Shown: in pieces, positions 17,071-26,681 of the stretch
Layout: the number at the start of each line of letters is the position of its first letter
How positions within the stretch are numbered: position 1 is the first letter of the stretch
Assembly (NCBI GenBank): GCA_040389045.1
Contig: JAZKAT010000006.1
Coordinates: forward strand, 62,001-126,000
Source: UBA5158 sp040389045
Lineage (GTDB): Bacteria; Pseudomonadota; Gammaproteobacteria; DSM-16500
Reading direction: 5' to 3'
DNA length: 64,000 nucleotides
Translations under genes and position numbers: made by a program
The notes under the pieces: model-generated
The model's database searches: none
Told to the model about the DNA's origin: nothing
What the model saw: the letters and a program-made list of their open reading frames with translations, nothing else

Positions 17071-19506
17071 CTAACTAATGATAGTGCTAAAATCAAATGA
17101 AAATTCATTTACCTTGATGACTTCCTGCAGCATCGCTTCAAAATCCACTAGCATTTTGACTTCTTCCGAGGCGAGAAAACCCGCTTTTTGCGCGGCATAC
17201 ACGCGATCATCAAAGCGTCCCTCGGTAGGTACTGTACCACTGCGCATTGCTTTTTGAAATTTTTTCAATAAGGGGTCGATCTGGATTTGCGCTGCTAACA
17301 CTTGATCAGCCATATGAATAGGATCATTTTCTTGTTTGCTTAAATAACAATAACGCGTCAAGCGATCGCGAAAGGCGTTAGGAGACAACATAGGTAAAAC
17401 AATTTTTTCATTAAGGACATCGCGTGGTTTATGATACGCATTGCCGTAAGGAAAAATTAGCGCATGCAATATTTTTCCTAAAACGCGAGAGGGGAAATTA
17501 TCCAGCAAGTGGTCACAAGCATCTTGTATCTTGTACAAACAAGTTTGCACCGTCCAACGCACTGAATCAATATCACTCTCAGGCTGGCCCTGGTCTTGAT
17601 AATATTTTAAGACGGTGGACGCCAGATACAACTCACTCAAAATATCACCCAGGCGCGCGGAAATCATTTCCTTACGTTTTAATTCACCGCCCAGCAACAT
17701 CATACATGTGTCAGAAAGCAAGGCGAGCGCGGAACTCATGCGCGTTAATTGGCGATAGAAGCGCGCGGTAGGCCCGCGTACCGGTGAAAAAATTAATAAG
17801 CCGCCAGTCAAACCATAACACAAGGTGCGAACGAAATTACGCAGGAAGTAACCGATGTGGGACATCAAGGTTTTATCCAATTCCGCATCCCGATCGGGCG
17901 CGGTTGAAGCAAACAATTCTACTTCATGCAATATATAAGGATGACAACGGATCGCACCCTGACCAAAAATAATTAAATTACGCGTTAAAATATTCGCGCC
18001 TTCCACGGTGATACTGACCGGAATTGCCATATAGGCTGGCGCCAGCACATTGCGCGGCCCCATTTGAATAGCATGGCCACCGTGAATATCAGTCGCATGA
18101 TTAATAATTTTTCTGGCGGTTTCCGTCATGTGATATTTTGCAATCGCCGAAGTAATGGAAGGCCGCACATTCAAATCCACCGCGCCCGCCGTCATCACTC
18201 TGCATGCTTCCAGCAGATAGGTATAACCCGCAATGCTGCTTAAAGCTTCTTCAACCCCTTCAAATTTGGAAATTGACGTATTAAATTGTTTGCGTAGCAG
18301 CGAATAAGCGCCAGTAGTGCGATAACATAATTGCGCGCAAGCAGTGCTTAACGCCGGCAGTGAAATTCCACGACCAATTGACAAACACTCCATCAACATG
18401 CGCCAGCCATCACCTGCTCTTTCAATACCCCCAATAATCCAATCCATAGGAATAAAAACATCTTTACCGCGGGTAGGACCATTCATAAAGGCCATATGCA
18501 TAGGCCAGTGTCTATGACCGATTTCAACGCCAGGATGCGAAGCAGGAATTAAACAAAGCGTAATCCCAATATTTTCATTCGGCCCCAACAAATGATTAGG
18601 ATCGAATAAGCGAAACGCCAATCCTAATACGGTAGCGATAGGAGCCAGCGTGATATAGCGTTTGTCCCAGGTTAAGCTAATGCCTAACACTTCTTTATTT
18701 TCATACATACCGCGGCAAACAATACCGGTATCGGTCATAGCACCAGCGTCACTGCCCGCATCGGGCGAAGTCAGTGCGAAACAAGGAACTTCATCACCGC
18801 GTGCCAACCGCGGTAAATAATAATCTTTTTGGTCCTTGGTACCGTAATGTACTAATAGTTCCGCAGGCCCCAGTGAATTTGGCACCATGGTATCAACCGC
18901 CGCACTAATACTGCGGGTGGCTATTTTTACTACCACCGTGGAATGCAACAATGCTGAGAACCCACGGCCACCATATTCTTTGGGAATGACTAAGCCAAAA
19001 AAACGTTGCGCCTTAAGATAATTCCAGACTTCAGGCGGCAAGTCCTTATGCACATTTATGATATCCCAGTCATTCAACATGCCACATAAGGTTTCTACCT
19101 GGTTATCTAGAAAATCCTGTTCTTCAGAACTGAGTTTAGGTGCGGGAATGGCTAATAATTTTTTCCAGCTTGGGTCGCCACAAAATAAATCCTGTTCCCA
19201 CCAGACATCCCCCGCCTCTATTGCTTCGCGTTCGGTAGTACTAATGGTTGGCATGTTCTTGGAAAATTTATCGATGATGATGGGTTTCGTGAAATAGCGT
19301 ATGCGTTGCTTTTTAAGTACTGCAAACGCGGCAATGGCCAGAAAAATTACCCAGAAAAAGATTAGCGTGAAAACGCCAAGTGTGCCAAAAACGCCGATTA
19401 ACACTAAGGTTATGGCGCAAACGCTAGTCCATATCCATACAGCGGCATTAAAAAAGATGAGACTTAATACAACAGCTAACAAAATCCCTATGTCTATTAC
19501 AGCCAT
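17071..19506 (-). CDS. fadE: Acyl-CoA dehydrogenase, membrane FadE type (copy 1)
   Basis: First enzyme of beta-oxidation, introducing the trans-2 double bond. The 811 aa match the long FadE class. Residues about 1-65 hold two or three hydrophobic segments (membrane association). The acyl-CoA dehydrogenase core follows, with LTSPDAGSDAGAM (FAD/substrate), FEGVEEALSSIAGYTYLLEACR and TDIHGGHAIQMGP. A C-terminal FadE-specific extension runs past about 560 (DUF1974-like). An ATG at 19506 is chosen because GGGAG lies 5 nt before it; a GTG two codons earlier overlaps that site. First gene of the fadE-fadI-fadJ transcript. A close paralogue lies at 22206-24653. Confidence 0.93.
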   Translation of the reverse strand: MAVIDIGILLAVVLSLIFFNAAVWIWTSVCAITLVLIGVFGTLGVFTLIFFWVIFLAIAAFAVLKKQRIRYFTKPIIIDKFSKNMPTISTTEREAIEAGDVWWEQDLFCGDPSWKKLLAIPAPKLSSEEQDFLDNQVETLCGMLNDWDIINVHKDLPPEVWNYLKAQRFFGLVIPKEYGGRGFSALLHSTVVVKIATRSISAAVDTMVPNSLGPAELLVHYGTKDQKDYYLPRLARGDEVPCFALTSPDAGSDAGAMTDTGIVCRGMYENKEVLGISLTWDKRYITLAPIATVLGLAFRLFDPNHLLGPNENIGITLCLIPASHPGVEIGHRHWPMHMAFMNGPTRGKDVFIPMDWIIGGIERAGDGWRMLMECLSIGRGISLPALSTACAQLCYRTTGAYSLLRKQFNTSISKFEGVEEALSSIAGYTYLLEACRVMTAGAVDLNVRPSITSAIAKYHMTETARKIINHATDIHGGHAIQMGPRNVLAPAYMAIPVSITVEGANILTRNLIIFGQGAIRCHPYILHEVELFASTAPDRDAELDKTLMSHIGYFLRNFVRTLCYGLTGGLLIFSPVRGPTARFYRQLTRMSSALALLSDTCMMLLGGELKRKEMISARLGDILSELYLASTVLKYYQDQGQPESDIDSVRWTVQTCLYKIQDACDHLLDNFPSRVLGKILHALIFPYGNAYHKPRDVLNEKIVLPMLSPNAFRDRLTRYCYLSKQENDPIHMADQVLAAQIQIDPLLKKFQKAMRSGTVPTEGRFDDRVYAAQKAGFLASEEVKMLVDFEAMLQEVIKVNEFSFDFSTIIS

Positions 19507-19684
19507 TGTCACTCCCTGAAGATGCAGCGGAAACCGCTGGCAATATTTAAGTATATGCTATTTCATTTTTAATAAAATAGGTTTTCAGTAAAATTAACCC
19601 CTTATCAAAAACAAAAAAAGTACATGCGTGAAAAACCGTGTGTTTGTTGGCTTCTACCAGCTTTCAAATGAGTTAATCACAATC

Positions 19685-19854
19685 TTATCCACAGAAAATG
19701 TGGATAAGTTGGAAAGAGGCATTGTGGATAAATTTTTATACTCCCCTGTCTAGTCAATGACTAATTCTTGATTGTGAGCAACTTCAATTAAGATAACGTT
19801 TAACACAGCCTCTATTTATCCACCAATAAAGTTACCCACAGTTTCTGTGGATAA
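19685..19854. other. Cluster of DnaA boxes: candidate replication origin or DnaA-binding locus
   Basis: Four perfect TTATCCACA boxes (19685-19693 plus; 19699-19707, 19723-19731 and 19846-19854 minus) and two one-mismatch boxes (19816-19824 and 19832-19840, plus) lie within 170 bp. Two pairs form palindromes with a 5-nt spacer (19685-19707 and 19832-19854). An AT-rich stretch follows at about 19925-20060 and could be an unwinding element. The surrounding gene-free interval 19507-20173 holds nothing else I recognise apart from a small AT-loop hairpin near 20115-20131. No GATC sites are visible. No dnaA, dnaN, gyrB or mnmG is in the window, so origin status is inferred. Confidence 0.6.
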
Positions 19855-20173
19855 CTCTGTTAACAACCGTTAGAAAACTCGTTTAAGTTCCTCTGTTTTC
19901 AGCATTGAATGCTTAAGAACACAAACTGAACATAAGTAAATAAGCTAATTAATTCAATTAGTTATAAAAAAACCTAAAATTTGCCTATGCCTAAGCGCTA
20001 AAAACAGCTTACAAAAATTTGCCTGTGCAAAACTTTCCTGAATGATTAAATAATCTATTGTTTGTTTGGCTTTGGATGTAAAAGCGTACAGAGAATTTGA
20101 AGGCTGCTAAAACCCGGTAATTAAAATACCGCCAATACCTAAATCATCAGCCAGATTGTTGCGCTAATGCCGG

Positions 20174-22258
20174 TTAACTATTTTCAACCCTGGAAATATT
20201 TCTGCCATAGAACTTTCTTAATGCTTGTAACATATGGCTGGCCGGTGATTGCTGTGCAAATGGTGTATGCAAATCATTTGTCCACTGACCGGTTTGCAGG
20301 TTCACCAGGATGGGCATCATTGCTCCCACCCGTTGTGGATACAAAGCCAATGCCCACTTGCCATAGAGATCGGCATATTGCTTGCTAGTGATAATTACCT
20401 CAGCCATTTGCGGTTTGACCGTCAACTGGGTGGTCAGTGGATCAACGTGAAAAAAATCTAACCCTTCCAGCATGACTTTCCGCATTTCAGGATGCACACA
20501 ACGTATCGAGGCGGGTGAAAAATCACTTTCCATAAAAAAATCATGGGACGTGACCGCCATTAAACTTTTGCTATTGATCAAGTCGCGCAGCGATATTCCA
20601 TCTACTTGAGCGAATGGTATATTTAACAAACTTAACAACGTGGGCTTAATATCCATAAGCGATACCGTATTGGAAATATTTTTGGCTGCCTTATCGCCTA
20701 CTCCATAAAAGCGAAATGCCAACACCGCATGGTATTGCGTCAATCCCAATACATCTGTGCCATGCCCCGCAGATTGATTTACTTTTTCAGTATCAAAACT
20801 GGGTGGATAAAAGTGCGGTATGAGACGTTTTGTATTTTTTGCTCCAGCAATAAATTTTGTTGCCGCGGTGACGCGGTCCCCATCTAACTCCAACGCTTCA
20901 CCATGGTCTGACAATAACACGACAATACTATGCGTAAGCAAGCCATTGCGCGCTAACATTATCAGGAAATCATTGACTTGTTGATCACCACGCTTTAGTG
21001 CCGCGCGATAGTGCGCCAAAGCCTCGGTGGAATGACGCGGCGAATAAGCCGACCAGAAATAGGGAAAATGTGGCAAACAGAAATGTACGGCGAAAAATAA
21101 CGGTTTCACCCGGTTTTGTGCCAACTCGGGTTGCAATAATTTTAAAAAACTATTGGGCTGATAAGTAATATAGGCGGGACGGTTTGCATAACTATAAGGA
21201 AATAACCATTTACCCACTTTAGTATTGACCAGCAAATTGGATAAGGGAAAATCGTTAAACGTGCCCAACAGAAAATCATTAAAACCCACCGGCGGGGTGA
21301 TAATTTTATCAAAACCAAAGTTTTTACCCATGTTACTAAAACGCGTTTCATCCATCGCATAAATAGTTTCATAGCCATGGGCTTTTAACACGGCGGGCAA
21401 ACTGGCGCGCAAATCCAGGGTATGCTGGTCAGCTAAATCAAAACGTACCCCATTATTTTTAGGATATTTGCCGGTTAATAAACTGACCCAGGAAGGGAAG
21501 GTACGCGCCAGTGGCGTGTAAGCGGCAGAAAAAACTGTCGCTGGTTGAAGAAATGCTTGCAAATGCGGCGTCAATTTTGCATTGATGAAATCCGGCCGCA
21601 AGGCATCGACACCAATTAAAATTATATTCGGTCGTTGTTCGGTAGCCGCATCTATCACTGGCGCGGCCAAAGGTTGATGCAGCGCCACCCAGCTTAACAG
21701 CGCTAGTACCGGTAACGTTATGGGTAAAAACTCACGGGTAAAAATCATGACTAGAATAGTTGCGGCAAGTACACTGCAACAAAAAAACATTAATACCCAA
21801 TACAATGGGCCGACTATTACCAAAGGCACAAACATCGTGGTTAAATCAGCGAATTTGGAGTTAGGAAATAAATATTCATTGGCCACTAAAATCGTCAATA
21901 AGCCCAGGCCCCACAAGCTAAAGCCCAGTTTTTCAATGCGTTGCCAGGGCCACTGCAGAACACCGCCCAGGATACGCGCCATACCCCATACCAGTACGGT
22001 AAAACTTAAATGAATAATTAACTGGGCGAAACCATAGAAAAAAATTCCGGGCAATACCGTGCGGGGAATTTGCAAATGATTAGCGACGTATTCAAAATCT
22101 CCCAGGTAGATACCACTACCCTGCATGGCAAAACTGATTTCCAGCAGTAGAAAAATACCCGTCAATAGTAGCAGATAAATAAATAAATCATGCTCGCGGA
22201 GTAATTTATTTTTCATTGCTGACAATAACTCTTGCCAACTCCTCGTTGGAAAAATCAT
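20174..22258 (-). CDS. Membrane-anchored sulfatase / alkaline phosphatase superfamily protein
   Basis: 694 aa. Residues about 25-190 contain five hydrophobic segments; the rest is a periplasmic sulfatase-like domain starting NIILIGVDALRPDFI (first metal Asp), then PLARTFPSWVSLLTGKYP with a Thr in the nucleophile position, VVLLSDHGEALELDGD (metal DH pair) and QSAGHGTDVLG (metal His). A Thr nucleophile without the CxPxR sulfatase signature points to a phospho- or phosphoalcohol transferase/hydrolase rather than a true sulfatase. The longest start overlaps fadE copy 2 by 53 nt; a Met at 22216 reduces this to 11 nt and may be the real one. Substrate unknown. Confidence 0.78.
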   Translation of the reverse strand: MIFPTRSWQELLSAMKNKLLREHDLFIYLLLLTGIFLLLEISFAMQGSGIYLGDFEYVANHLQIPRTVLPGIFFYGFAQLIIHLSFTVLVWGMARILGGVLQWPWQRIEKLGFSLWGLGLLTILVANEYLFPNSKFADLTTMFVPLVIVGPLYWVLMFFCCSVLAATILVMIFTREFLPITLPVLALLSWVALHQPLAAPVIDAATEQRPNIILIGVDALRPDFINAKLTPHLQAFLQPATVFSAAYTPLARTFPSWVSLLTGKYPKNNGVRFDLADQHTLDLRASLPAVLKAHGYETIYAMDETRFSNMGKNFGFDKIITPPVGFNDFLLGTFNDFPLSNLLVNTKVGKWLFPYSYANRPAYITYQPNSFLKLLQPELAQNRVKPLFFAVHFCLPHFPYFWSAYSPRHSTEALAHYRAALKRGDQQVNDFLIMLARNGLLTHSIVVLLSDHGEALELDGDRVTAATKFIAGAKNTKRLIPHFYPPSFDTEKVNQSAGHGTDVLGLTQYHAVLAFRFYGVGDKAAKNISNTVSLMDIKPTLLSLLNIPFAQVDGISLRDLINSKSLMAVTSHDFFMESDFSPASIRCVHPEMRKVMLEGLDFFHVDPLTTQLTVKPQMAEVIITSKQYADLYGKWALALYPQRVGAMMPILVNLQTGQWTNDLHTPFAQQSPASHMLQALRKFYGRNISRVENS

Positions 22259-24653
22259 CTACCGCAATCACAATATGACGCGCGCGTTCCGCCTGCACGA
22301 CTAAATTCAATTGGTCTTTCGAAATGATTAACTGCTTGAAAGCCGCGCTAGCCAATTCCGTTAACGTCATACCCGAAATTAATTTATCGCGCACCGCCTG
22401 CTGCAAAATCTTTTCCACGGGTTCAGACAAAATCGATTTCACCAATGCTTCCTGGACGGTAGCCACTGGATTATGTTCGGTAGCCGCTGTGTAAATTCCC
22501 GCGCTGACGCGCGAGCGTGCATCCGTAGGCGCCATTATTAACTGCGCCAACTTAAAGAGTACTTTATCACTGCTCTTGGAAAAATTTCTGCCGAAAGGAA
22601 AAATGATCAAACGTAATAGCAATGCCACCCATTTATTGGGAAAATTTTGGAAAAAATCATTGAACGCCTGCTGGATTTCATATAAATAGGTTTCACTCGT
22701 ATAACGCACCAGCGGCCAGTCTTCATCCAGGCTGCCTTGATCATAATAATGTTTTAACGTTGCTGATAATAAATAAAGATAACTTAAAATATCTCCAAGT
22801 CGTGCTGAAATATTTTCACGACGTTTTAGCGCACCGCCAATCATGATTAATGACAAGTCGGCAACTAATGCAAACGCGGCGCTAAACCGGGTCGCTTGCT
22901 TAAAATAGCGTTTGGTTTTACCCGCCGGTGCGCGGCAGAAAATTCCGCTGGTCAGACTCAACCACAGACTGCGCACAAAATTACTGATGGTAAAACTCAT
23001 ATGTCCAATGATAGCTTTATCAAAAGCCACTAAACTTTCTCGTTCATCATCAAGCTTTGCCGCTTGCAATTCAGAGAAAATATAAGGATGACAGCGCATC
23101 GCGCCCTGGCCGAAAATAATCATGTTGCGCGTTAAAATATTAGCGCCTTCCACCGTAATGGAAATCGGTATGGATTCATAACCACGACCAATATAATTTT
23201 TTGGCCCAAGACAAATACCTTTGCCACCATGCACATCCATCGCATCATTGCCGACGCGGCGCCCTAATTCAGTGGTGTGATATTTAATGATCGCCGAAGC
23301 AATGGCCGGTTCTGCGCCCGCATCAATTGCTGCAATCACAAATGAACGCGCCGCATCTATCATATAAGTATGTCCCGCGATGCGCCCTAGCACCGCTTCC
23401 ACGCCTTCAAAATAGCCGATAGGTACATTGAATTGACGCCGGATACGCGCATAAGCGCCGGTAGCGTAAGTCAACATTTTGGCGCCGCCGGTACTGCTAG
23501 CTGGTAATGAAATCGCCCGGCCAGTCGCCAGACATTCCATCAACATACGCCAACCCTGCCCCACCATTTTTGGGCCGCCAATTATCCATTCAATAGGAAT
23601 GAAAACATTCTTCCCGTGAATAGGACCATTTTGGAAAACAACATTCAATGGAAAATGACGTTGGCCGATTTCCATGTTAGGTGTATCACGCGGAATTAAC
23701 GCGCATGTGATACCCAGGTTCACGGTCTTTCCCAACAAATGCTCGGGGTCTAATAATTTAAATGCTAAACCGATGACGGTCGCTATCGGTGCGAGAGTGA
23801 TATAGCGCTTACTGAAATTTAACCGTATCCCTAAAACTTTTTTGCCATCATGCATACCCATGCACACTTCACCCGTGTCTGGCATAGCGCCCGCATCAGA
23901 CCCCGCATCCGGTCCGGTCAATGCGAAACAAGGCATTTCATCACCGCGCGCGAGTCTGGGCAGATAAAAATTTTTCTGCTCCTCAGTACCATAACGTAAG
24001 ATTAATTCGGCAGGCCCCAATGAATTAGGGACGGCTATGGTTGACGCTACGGTGACTGAAAGACTATAAACTTTAATAAGAATTTGTGAATGCGCGTAAG
24101 CGGAAAATTCCTTGCCGCCATAACTCCTGGGAATGATTAAACTGAAAAACCCCTGCTCTTTAAGAAATTGCCACATTTCCGGCGGCAAATCCGCACGGTT
24201 ATGCGTAATATCCCAATCATTAATCATTGCACATAATTGTTCGACCGGACCATCCACAAACGCTTGCTCTTCAACAGTCAGCGCAGGCTTGGGCAGTTTC
24301 AACAATTGGTCCCAGCGGGGCGCGCCGCGAAACAAATCACCTTCCCAGGTGACAGTGCCCGCTGCCAATGCTTCACGTTCAGTGCGTGACATGGATGGCA
24401 TGACTTTTTTATAATAAATCAGTAAACGTCTGCTGATGAAACGACGGCGCCAGGGTAAGACATTTAGCACCATCATTAGCGCGATAAATAATAACCAAAG
24501 CACGGTTAAGCCAAACCAGCCTACGGTGCTCAAGCAAGTCATCAATACCATTAAGATGCTAAAGCTGATGGTCCAGACGATTAAACTCGCGCGATGATAG
24601 GAAAGTACGCCGAAGGTGATAACAAAAACGAGTAACCAGAGATATCCTGACAT
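22206..24653 (-). CDS. Acyl-CoA dehydrogenase, membrane FadE type (copy 2)
   Basis: 815 aa, co-linear with the fadE product at 17071-19506 over its whole length: N-terminal hydrophobic segments (about 1-65), LTGPDAGSDAGAM, VEAVLGRIAGHTYMIDAAR, MDVHGGKGICLGP, EGANILTRNMIIFGQGA and the C-terminal extension. Differences are spread throughout, so this is an old duplication, perhaps with another chain-length preference. AAGGAT lies about 9 nt before the ATG. The sulfatase-family gene overlaps its 3' end, so the pair is probably one transcript. The first gene is named fadE here only because it adjoins fadI-fadJ. Confidence 0.9.
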   Translation of the reverse strand: MSGYLWLLVFVITFGVLSYHRASLIVWTISFSILMVLMTCLSTVGWFGLTVLWLLFIALMMVLNVLPWRRRFISRRLLIYYKKVMPSMSRTEREALAAGTVTWEGDLFRGAPRWDQLLKLPKPALTVEEQAFVDGPVEQLCAMINDWDITHNRADLPPEMWQFLKEQGFFSLIIPRSYGGKEFSAYAHSQILIKVYSLSVTVASTIAVPNSLGPAELILRYGTEEQKNFYLPRLARGDEMPCFALTGPDAGSDAGAMPDTGEVCMGMHDGKKVLGIRLNFSKRYITLAPIATVIGLAFKLLDPEHLLGKTVNLGITCALIPRDTPNMEIGQRHFPLNVVFQNGPIHGKNVFIPIEWIIGGPKMVGQGWRMLMECLATGRAISLPASSTGGAKMLTYATGAYARIRRQFNVPIGYFEGVEAVLGRIAGHTYMIDAARSFVIAAIDAGAEPAIASAIIKYHTTELGRRVGNDAMDVHGGKGICLGPKNYIGRGYESIPISITVEGANILTRNMIIFGQGAMRCHPYIFSELQAAKLDDERESLVAFDKAIIGHMSFTISNFVRSLWLSLTSGIFCRAPAGKTKRYFKQATRFSAAFALVADLSLIMIGGALKRRENISARLGDILSYLYLLSATLKHYYDQGSLDEDWPLVRYTSETYLYEIQQAFNDFFQNFPNKWVALLLRLIIFPFGRNFSKSSDKVLFKLAQLIMAPTDARSRVSAGIYTAATEHNPVATVQEALVKSILSEPVEKILQQAVRDKLISGMTLTELASAAFKQLIISKDQLNLVVQAERARHIVIAVDDFSNEELARVIVSNEK

Positions 24654-24678
24654 GTTGCATTATCCTTTTGCTGCATCC

Positions 24679-24707
24679 TGTCATTCCCGCGGAGGCGGGA
24701 ATCCATT
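24679..24707. repeat. Half copy of family A repeat
   Basis: Only the left arm (TGTCATTCCCGCGGAGGCGG onward) is present, with a C-to-G change inside; the partner arm is missing. The arm itself can still fold into a short hairpin. It lies between hpt and fadE copy 2, both on the minus strand. Confidence 0.75.
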
Positions 24708-24722
24708 GTTAGTATGTCCGGG

Positions 24723-25286
24723 TCACTGGTGCTCATCCGCCACCGCGTAAATCCCCGGTAAATTGCGGAAATACTCTTCGTAATCCAAACCAAATCCTAT
24801 CAAAAATCTATTGTCTGTGTTGACCCCGGTAAAATCCGGTTCGAAATCCACGCCCGCTTCACGCTGACGTATTTTATTGACTATGACCGCTGAATAAGTC
24901 TGTTGTGCACCCGCTTGTTTACAATAATCAATAATCGCATTCAAGGTCAAACCGCCATCCATTATATCATCAATAATTAAAATGGTGCGGCCAGTTAAAT
25001 TCAAGCGTGGTTCGACCAGCCAATGCAAATCACCACCCCGCGTACTGCCCCGATAACGGGTTGCATGGATATAATCAACTTGCAGAGGAAAATTCAAGCG
25101 CGTCAGCAAATGTCCTATGGCAACCACAGCACCGGTCATAACACAAATAACTATAGGGTTCGAATCGCCCAGCGTTTTAGTAATGTCTACCGCCATACGT
25201 TCCAAGGCTAGCTCTATCGCAGCCAAATCATGAAGACATTCCGCTTTAGCCATAATTTCTTTTGCTTTGGCAACATCCAGAGTCAT
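24723..25286 (-). CDS. hpt: Hypoxanthine(-guanine) phosphoribosyltransferase
   Basis: Purine salvage enzyme transferring ribose 5-phosphate from PRPP to hypoxanthine or guanine. 187 aa. The PRPP-binding motif is ILIIDDIMDGGLTL (about 97-110). VICVMTGAVVAIGHLL (about 46-61) fits loop I, and a YRGSTRGGDLHW loop precedes the PRPP site. The purine-contact region near the C-terminus is FLIGFGLDYEEYFRNLPGIYAV. AAGGTG lies about 6 nt before the ATG. It follows the DUF1820 gene after 9 nt, so both are likely one transcript. Confidence 0.92.
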   Translation of the reverse strand: MTLDVAKAKEIMAKAECLHDLAAIELALERMAVDITKTLGDSNPIVICVMTGAVVAIGHLLTRLNFPLQVDYIHATRYRGSTRGGDLHWLVEPRLNLTGRTILIIDDIMDGGLTLNAIIDYCKQAGAQQTYSAVIVNKIRQREAGVDFEPDFTGVNTDNRFLIGFGLDYEEYFRNLPGIYAVADEHQ

Positions 25287-25295
25287 AGGAACACC

Positions 25296-25634
25296 TTAAT
25301 TCAATTTTTCGGGCGGTTTAGTATAGATAGGGGATGGAAACGGGCTGACATTATTTTCCTTGTTAACAATAGTGATTTTGGCAATTCCTTCTTTCTCCAC
25401 TTCATCAATGCGCAAGACAGAGTGCATGGGAATGTAGGTACACTTAACATCGACAAATTCACTTTTTAAGCGTTCCTGGCCTGGATCAACCACTACCGAG
25501 GAAGTTTCACCATAAACTAACTGTTCAATGGCAATAAATCCAAATAAATCACTTTGATAGACTTTACGCGCATAAACTTCATAAATACGTTCTTGATTGA
25601 CAAACGTGACCCGGTATAACGTTTTGAGTTTCAT
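25296..25634 (-). CDS. DUF1820 family protein
   Basis: 112 aa with the features of the DUF1820 family found in gammaproteobacteria: YRVTFVNQERIYEVYARKV at about 7-25, LFGFIAIEQLVYGE, VVDPGQERLKSEF and YIPMHSVLRIDEVEKEG. The C-terminal 25 residues are Pro-rich (VSPFPSPIYTKPPEKLN). No signal peptide or membrane segment, so cytosolic. The function of the family is unknown. It lies 9 nt before hpt on the same strand and is divergent from prmB. Confidence 0.85.
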   Translation of the reverse strand: MKLKTLYRVTFVNQERIYEVYARKVYQSDLFGFIAIEQLVYGETSSVVVDPGQERLKSEFVDVKCTYIPMHSVLRIDEVEKEGIAKITIVNKENNVSPFPSPIYTKPPEKLN

Positions 25635-25757
25635 ATGTCTTAACCACTCTCTCTATAGTTTTGGCAATTATACACAGGCTGCCCTGCTATGAAAAGAATA
25701 GCCGGATTGCTATAAAGATAGGTAAAATACCCGCATGATGCATACATGGGCTAAAAT

Positions 25758-26681
25758 ATGACAGATTTGACTGAATTACATACTATACGCGACATGCTAC
25801 GCTGGGCGATCAGCCGTTTCAATGAAAGTGGTTTGTATTACGGACATGGTACCGACAGTTCCTGGGATGAAGCGTTGACCTTGATTCTGCGCGGTTTGCA
25901 TTTACCGCATGATATCAATCCGGAATTACTAAAATCGAATATCACTGCCGCCGAGCGTGAGCATTTACAAAAATTAATTGAACGCCGCATCCATGACCGC
26001 ATCCCGGTGCCTTATTTGATACACGAAGCCTGGTTTGCTGGCATGCCATTTTATGTAGATGAAAGAGTCTTGGTGCCACGCTCGCCCATCGCGGAATTAA
26101 TCGAACATGAATTTCAACCCTGGCTGGACATAGGGAAAGTCGAAACTATTTTAGATTTGTGTACTGGCAGCGGTTGCATTGCCATTGCTTGCGCGAAAAC
26201 TTTTCCCTCTATTCAAGTTGATGCCAGCGACATTTCCACCGACGCGCTGGCGGTCGCAAAAATGAATGTATTGCGTTACGACATTGCTGATCAGGTACAG
26301 CTTTTTGAAAGCGATTTGTTTACCGAGTTGCCGCCCAAAAAATATGACCTTATCATTTGTAATCCACCTTATGTAGACGCGGCCGATATGGCGGCGTTAC
26401 CACTGGAATATCATCATGAACCACGTTTAGGCTTAGCGGCAGGCAATGATGGTCTGGATATTGTAAAACGTATTTTGGCCACGGCGCAGTCGTATTTATC
26501 CCCCACTGGAACGATCATTGTCGAAGTAGGCAATAGCGAAACCGCACTTGCGGAAAATTATCCGGATGTGCCTTTCACCTGGCTGGAATTTCAACGCGGT
26601 GGTGGCGGCGTGTTTTTATTAACAGCGCAGCAACTTGCTGCCTGGCAAAAATTATTTACCCAAGAAACCTATGTCCGGTAA
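25758..26681 (+). CDS. prmB: 50S ribosomal protein L3 glutamine N5-methyltransferase
   Basis: SAM-dependent methyltransferase of the HemK/PrmB group, 307 aa. Motif I is ILDLCTGSGCIAIACA (about 132-147). The catalytic tetrapeptide is in IICNPPYVDAADM (about 198-210), where NPPY binds the target glutamine. The N-terminal helical domain contains YGHGTDSSWDEA, typical of PrmB rather than the release-factor enzyme PrmC, and aroC directly downstream is the usual PrmB neighbour. Its last 11 nt overlap the aroC start. Confidence 0.93.
   Translation: MTDLTELHTIRDMLRWAISRFNESGLYYGHGTDSSWDEALTLILRGLHLPHDINPELLKSNITAAEREHLQKLIERRIHDRIPVPYLIHEAWFAGMPFYVDERVLVPRSPIAELIEHEFQPWLDIGKVETILDLCTGSGCIAIACAKTFPSIQVDASDISTDALAVAKMNVLRYDIADQVQLFESDLFTELPPKKYDLIICNPPYVDAADMAALPLEYHHEPRLGLAAGNDGLDIVKRILATAQSYLSPTGTIIVEVGNSETALAENYPDVPFTWLEFQRGGGGVFLLTAQQLAAWQKLFTQETYVR

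Noticed and set aside
20167..20461. Small plus-strand frames at the end of the sulfatase-like gene
   Set aside because: They overlap its conserved C-terminal coding region and have no ribosome binding site.
25157..25166. GGTTCGAATC, like a tRNA T-loop
   Set aside because: It lies inside hpt coding sequence and has no matching acceptor, anticodon or D-arm around it.
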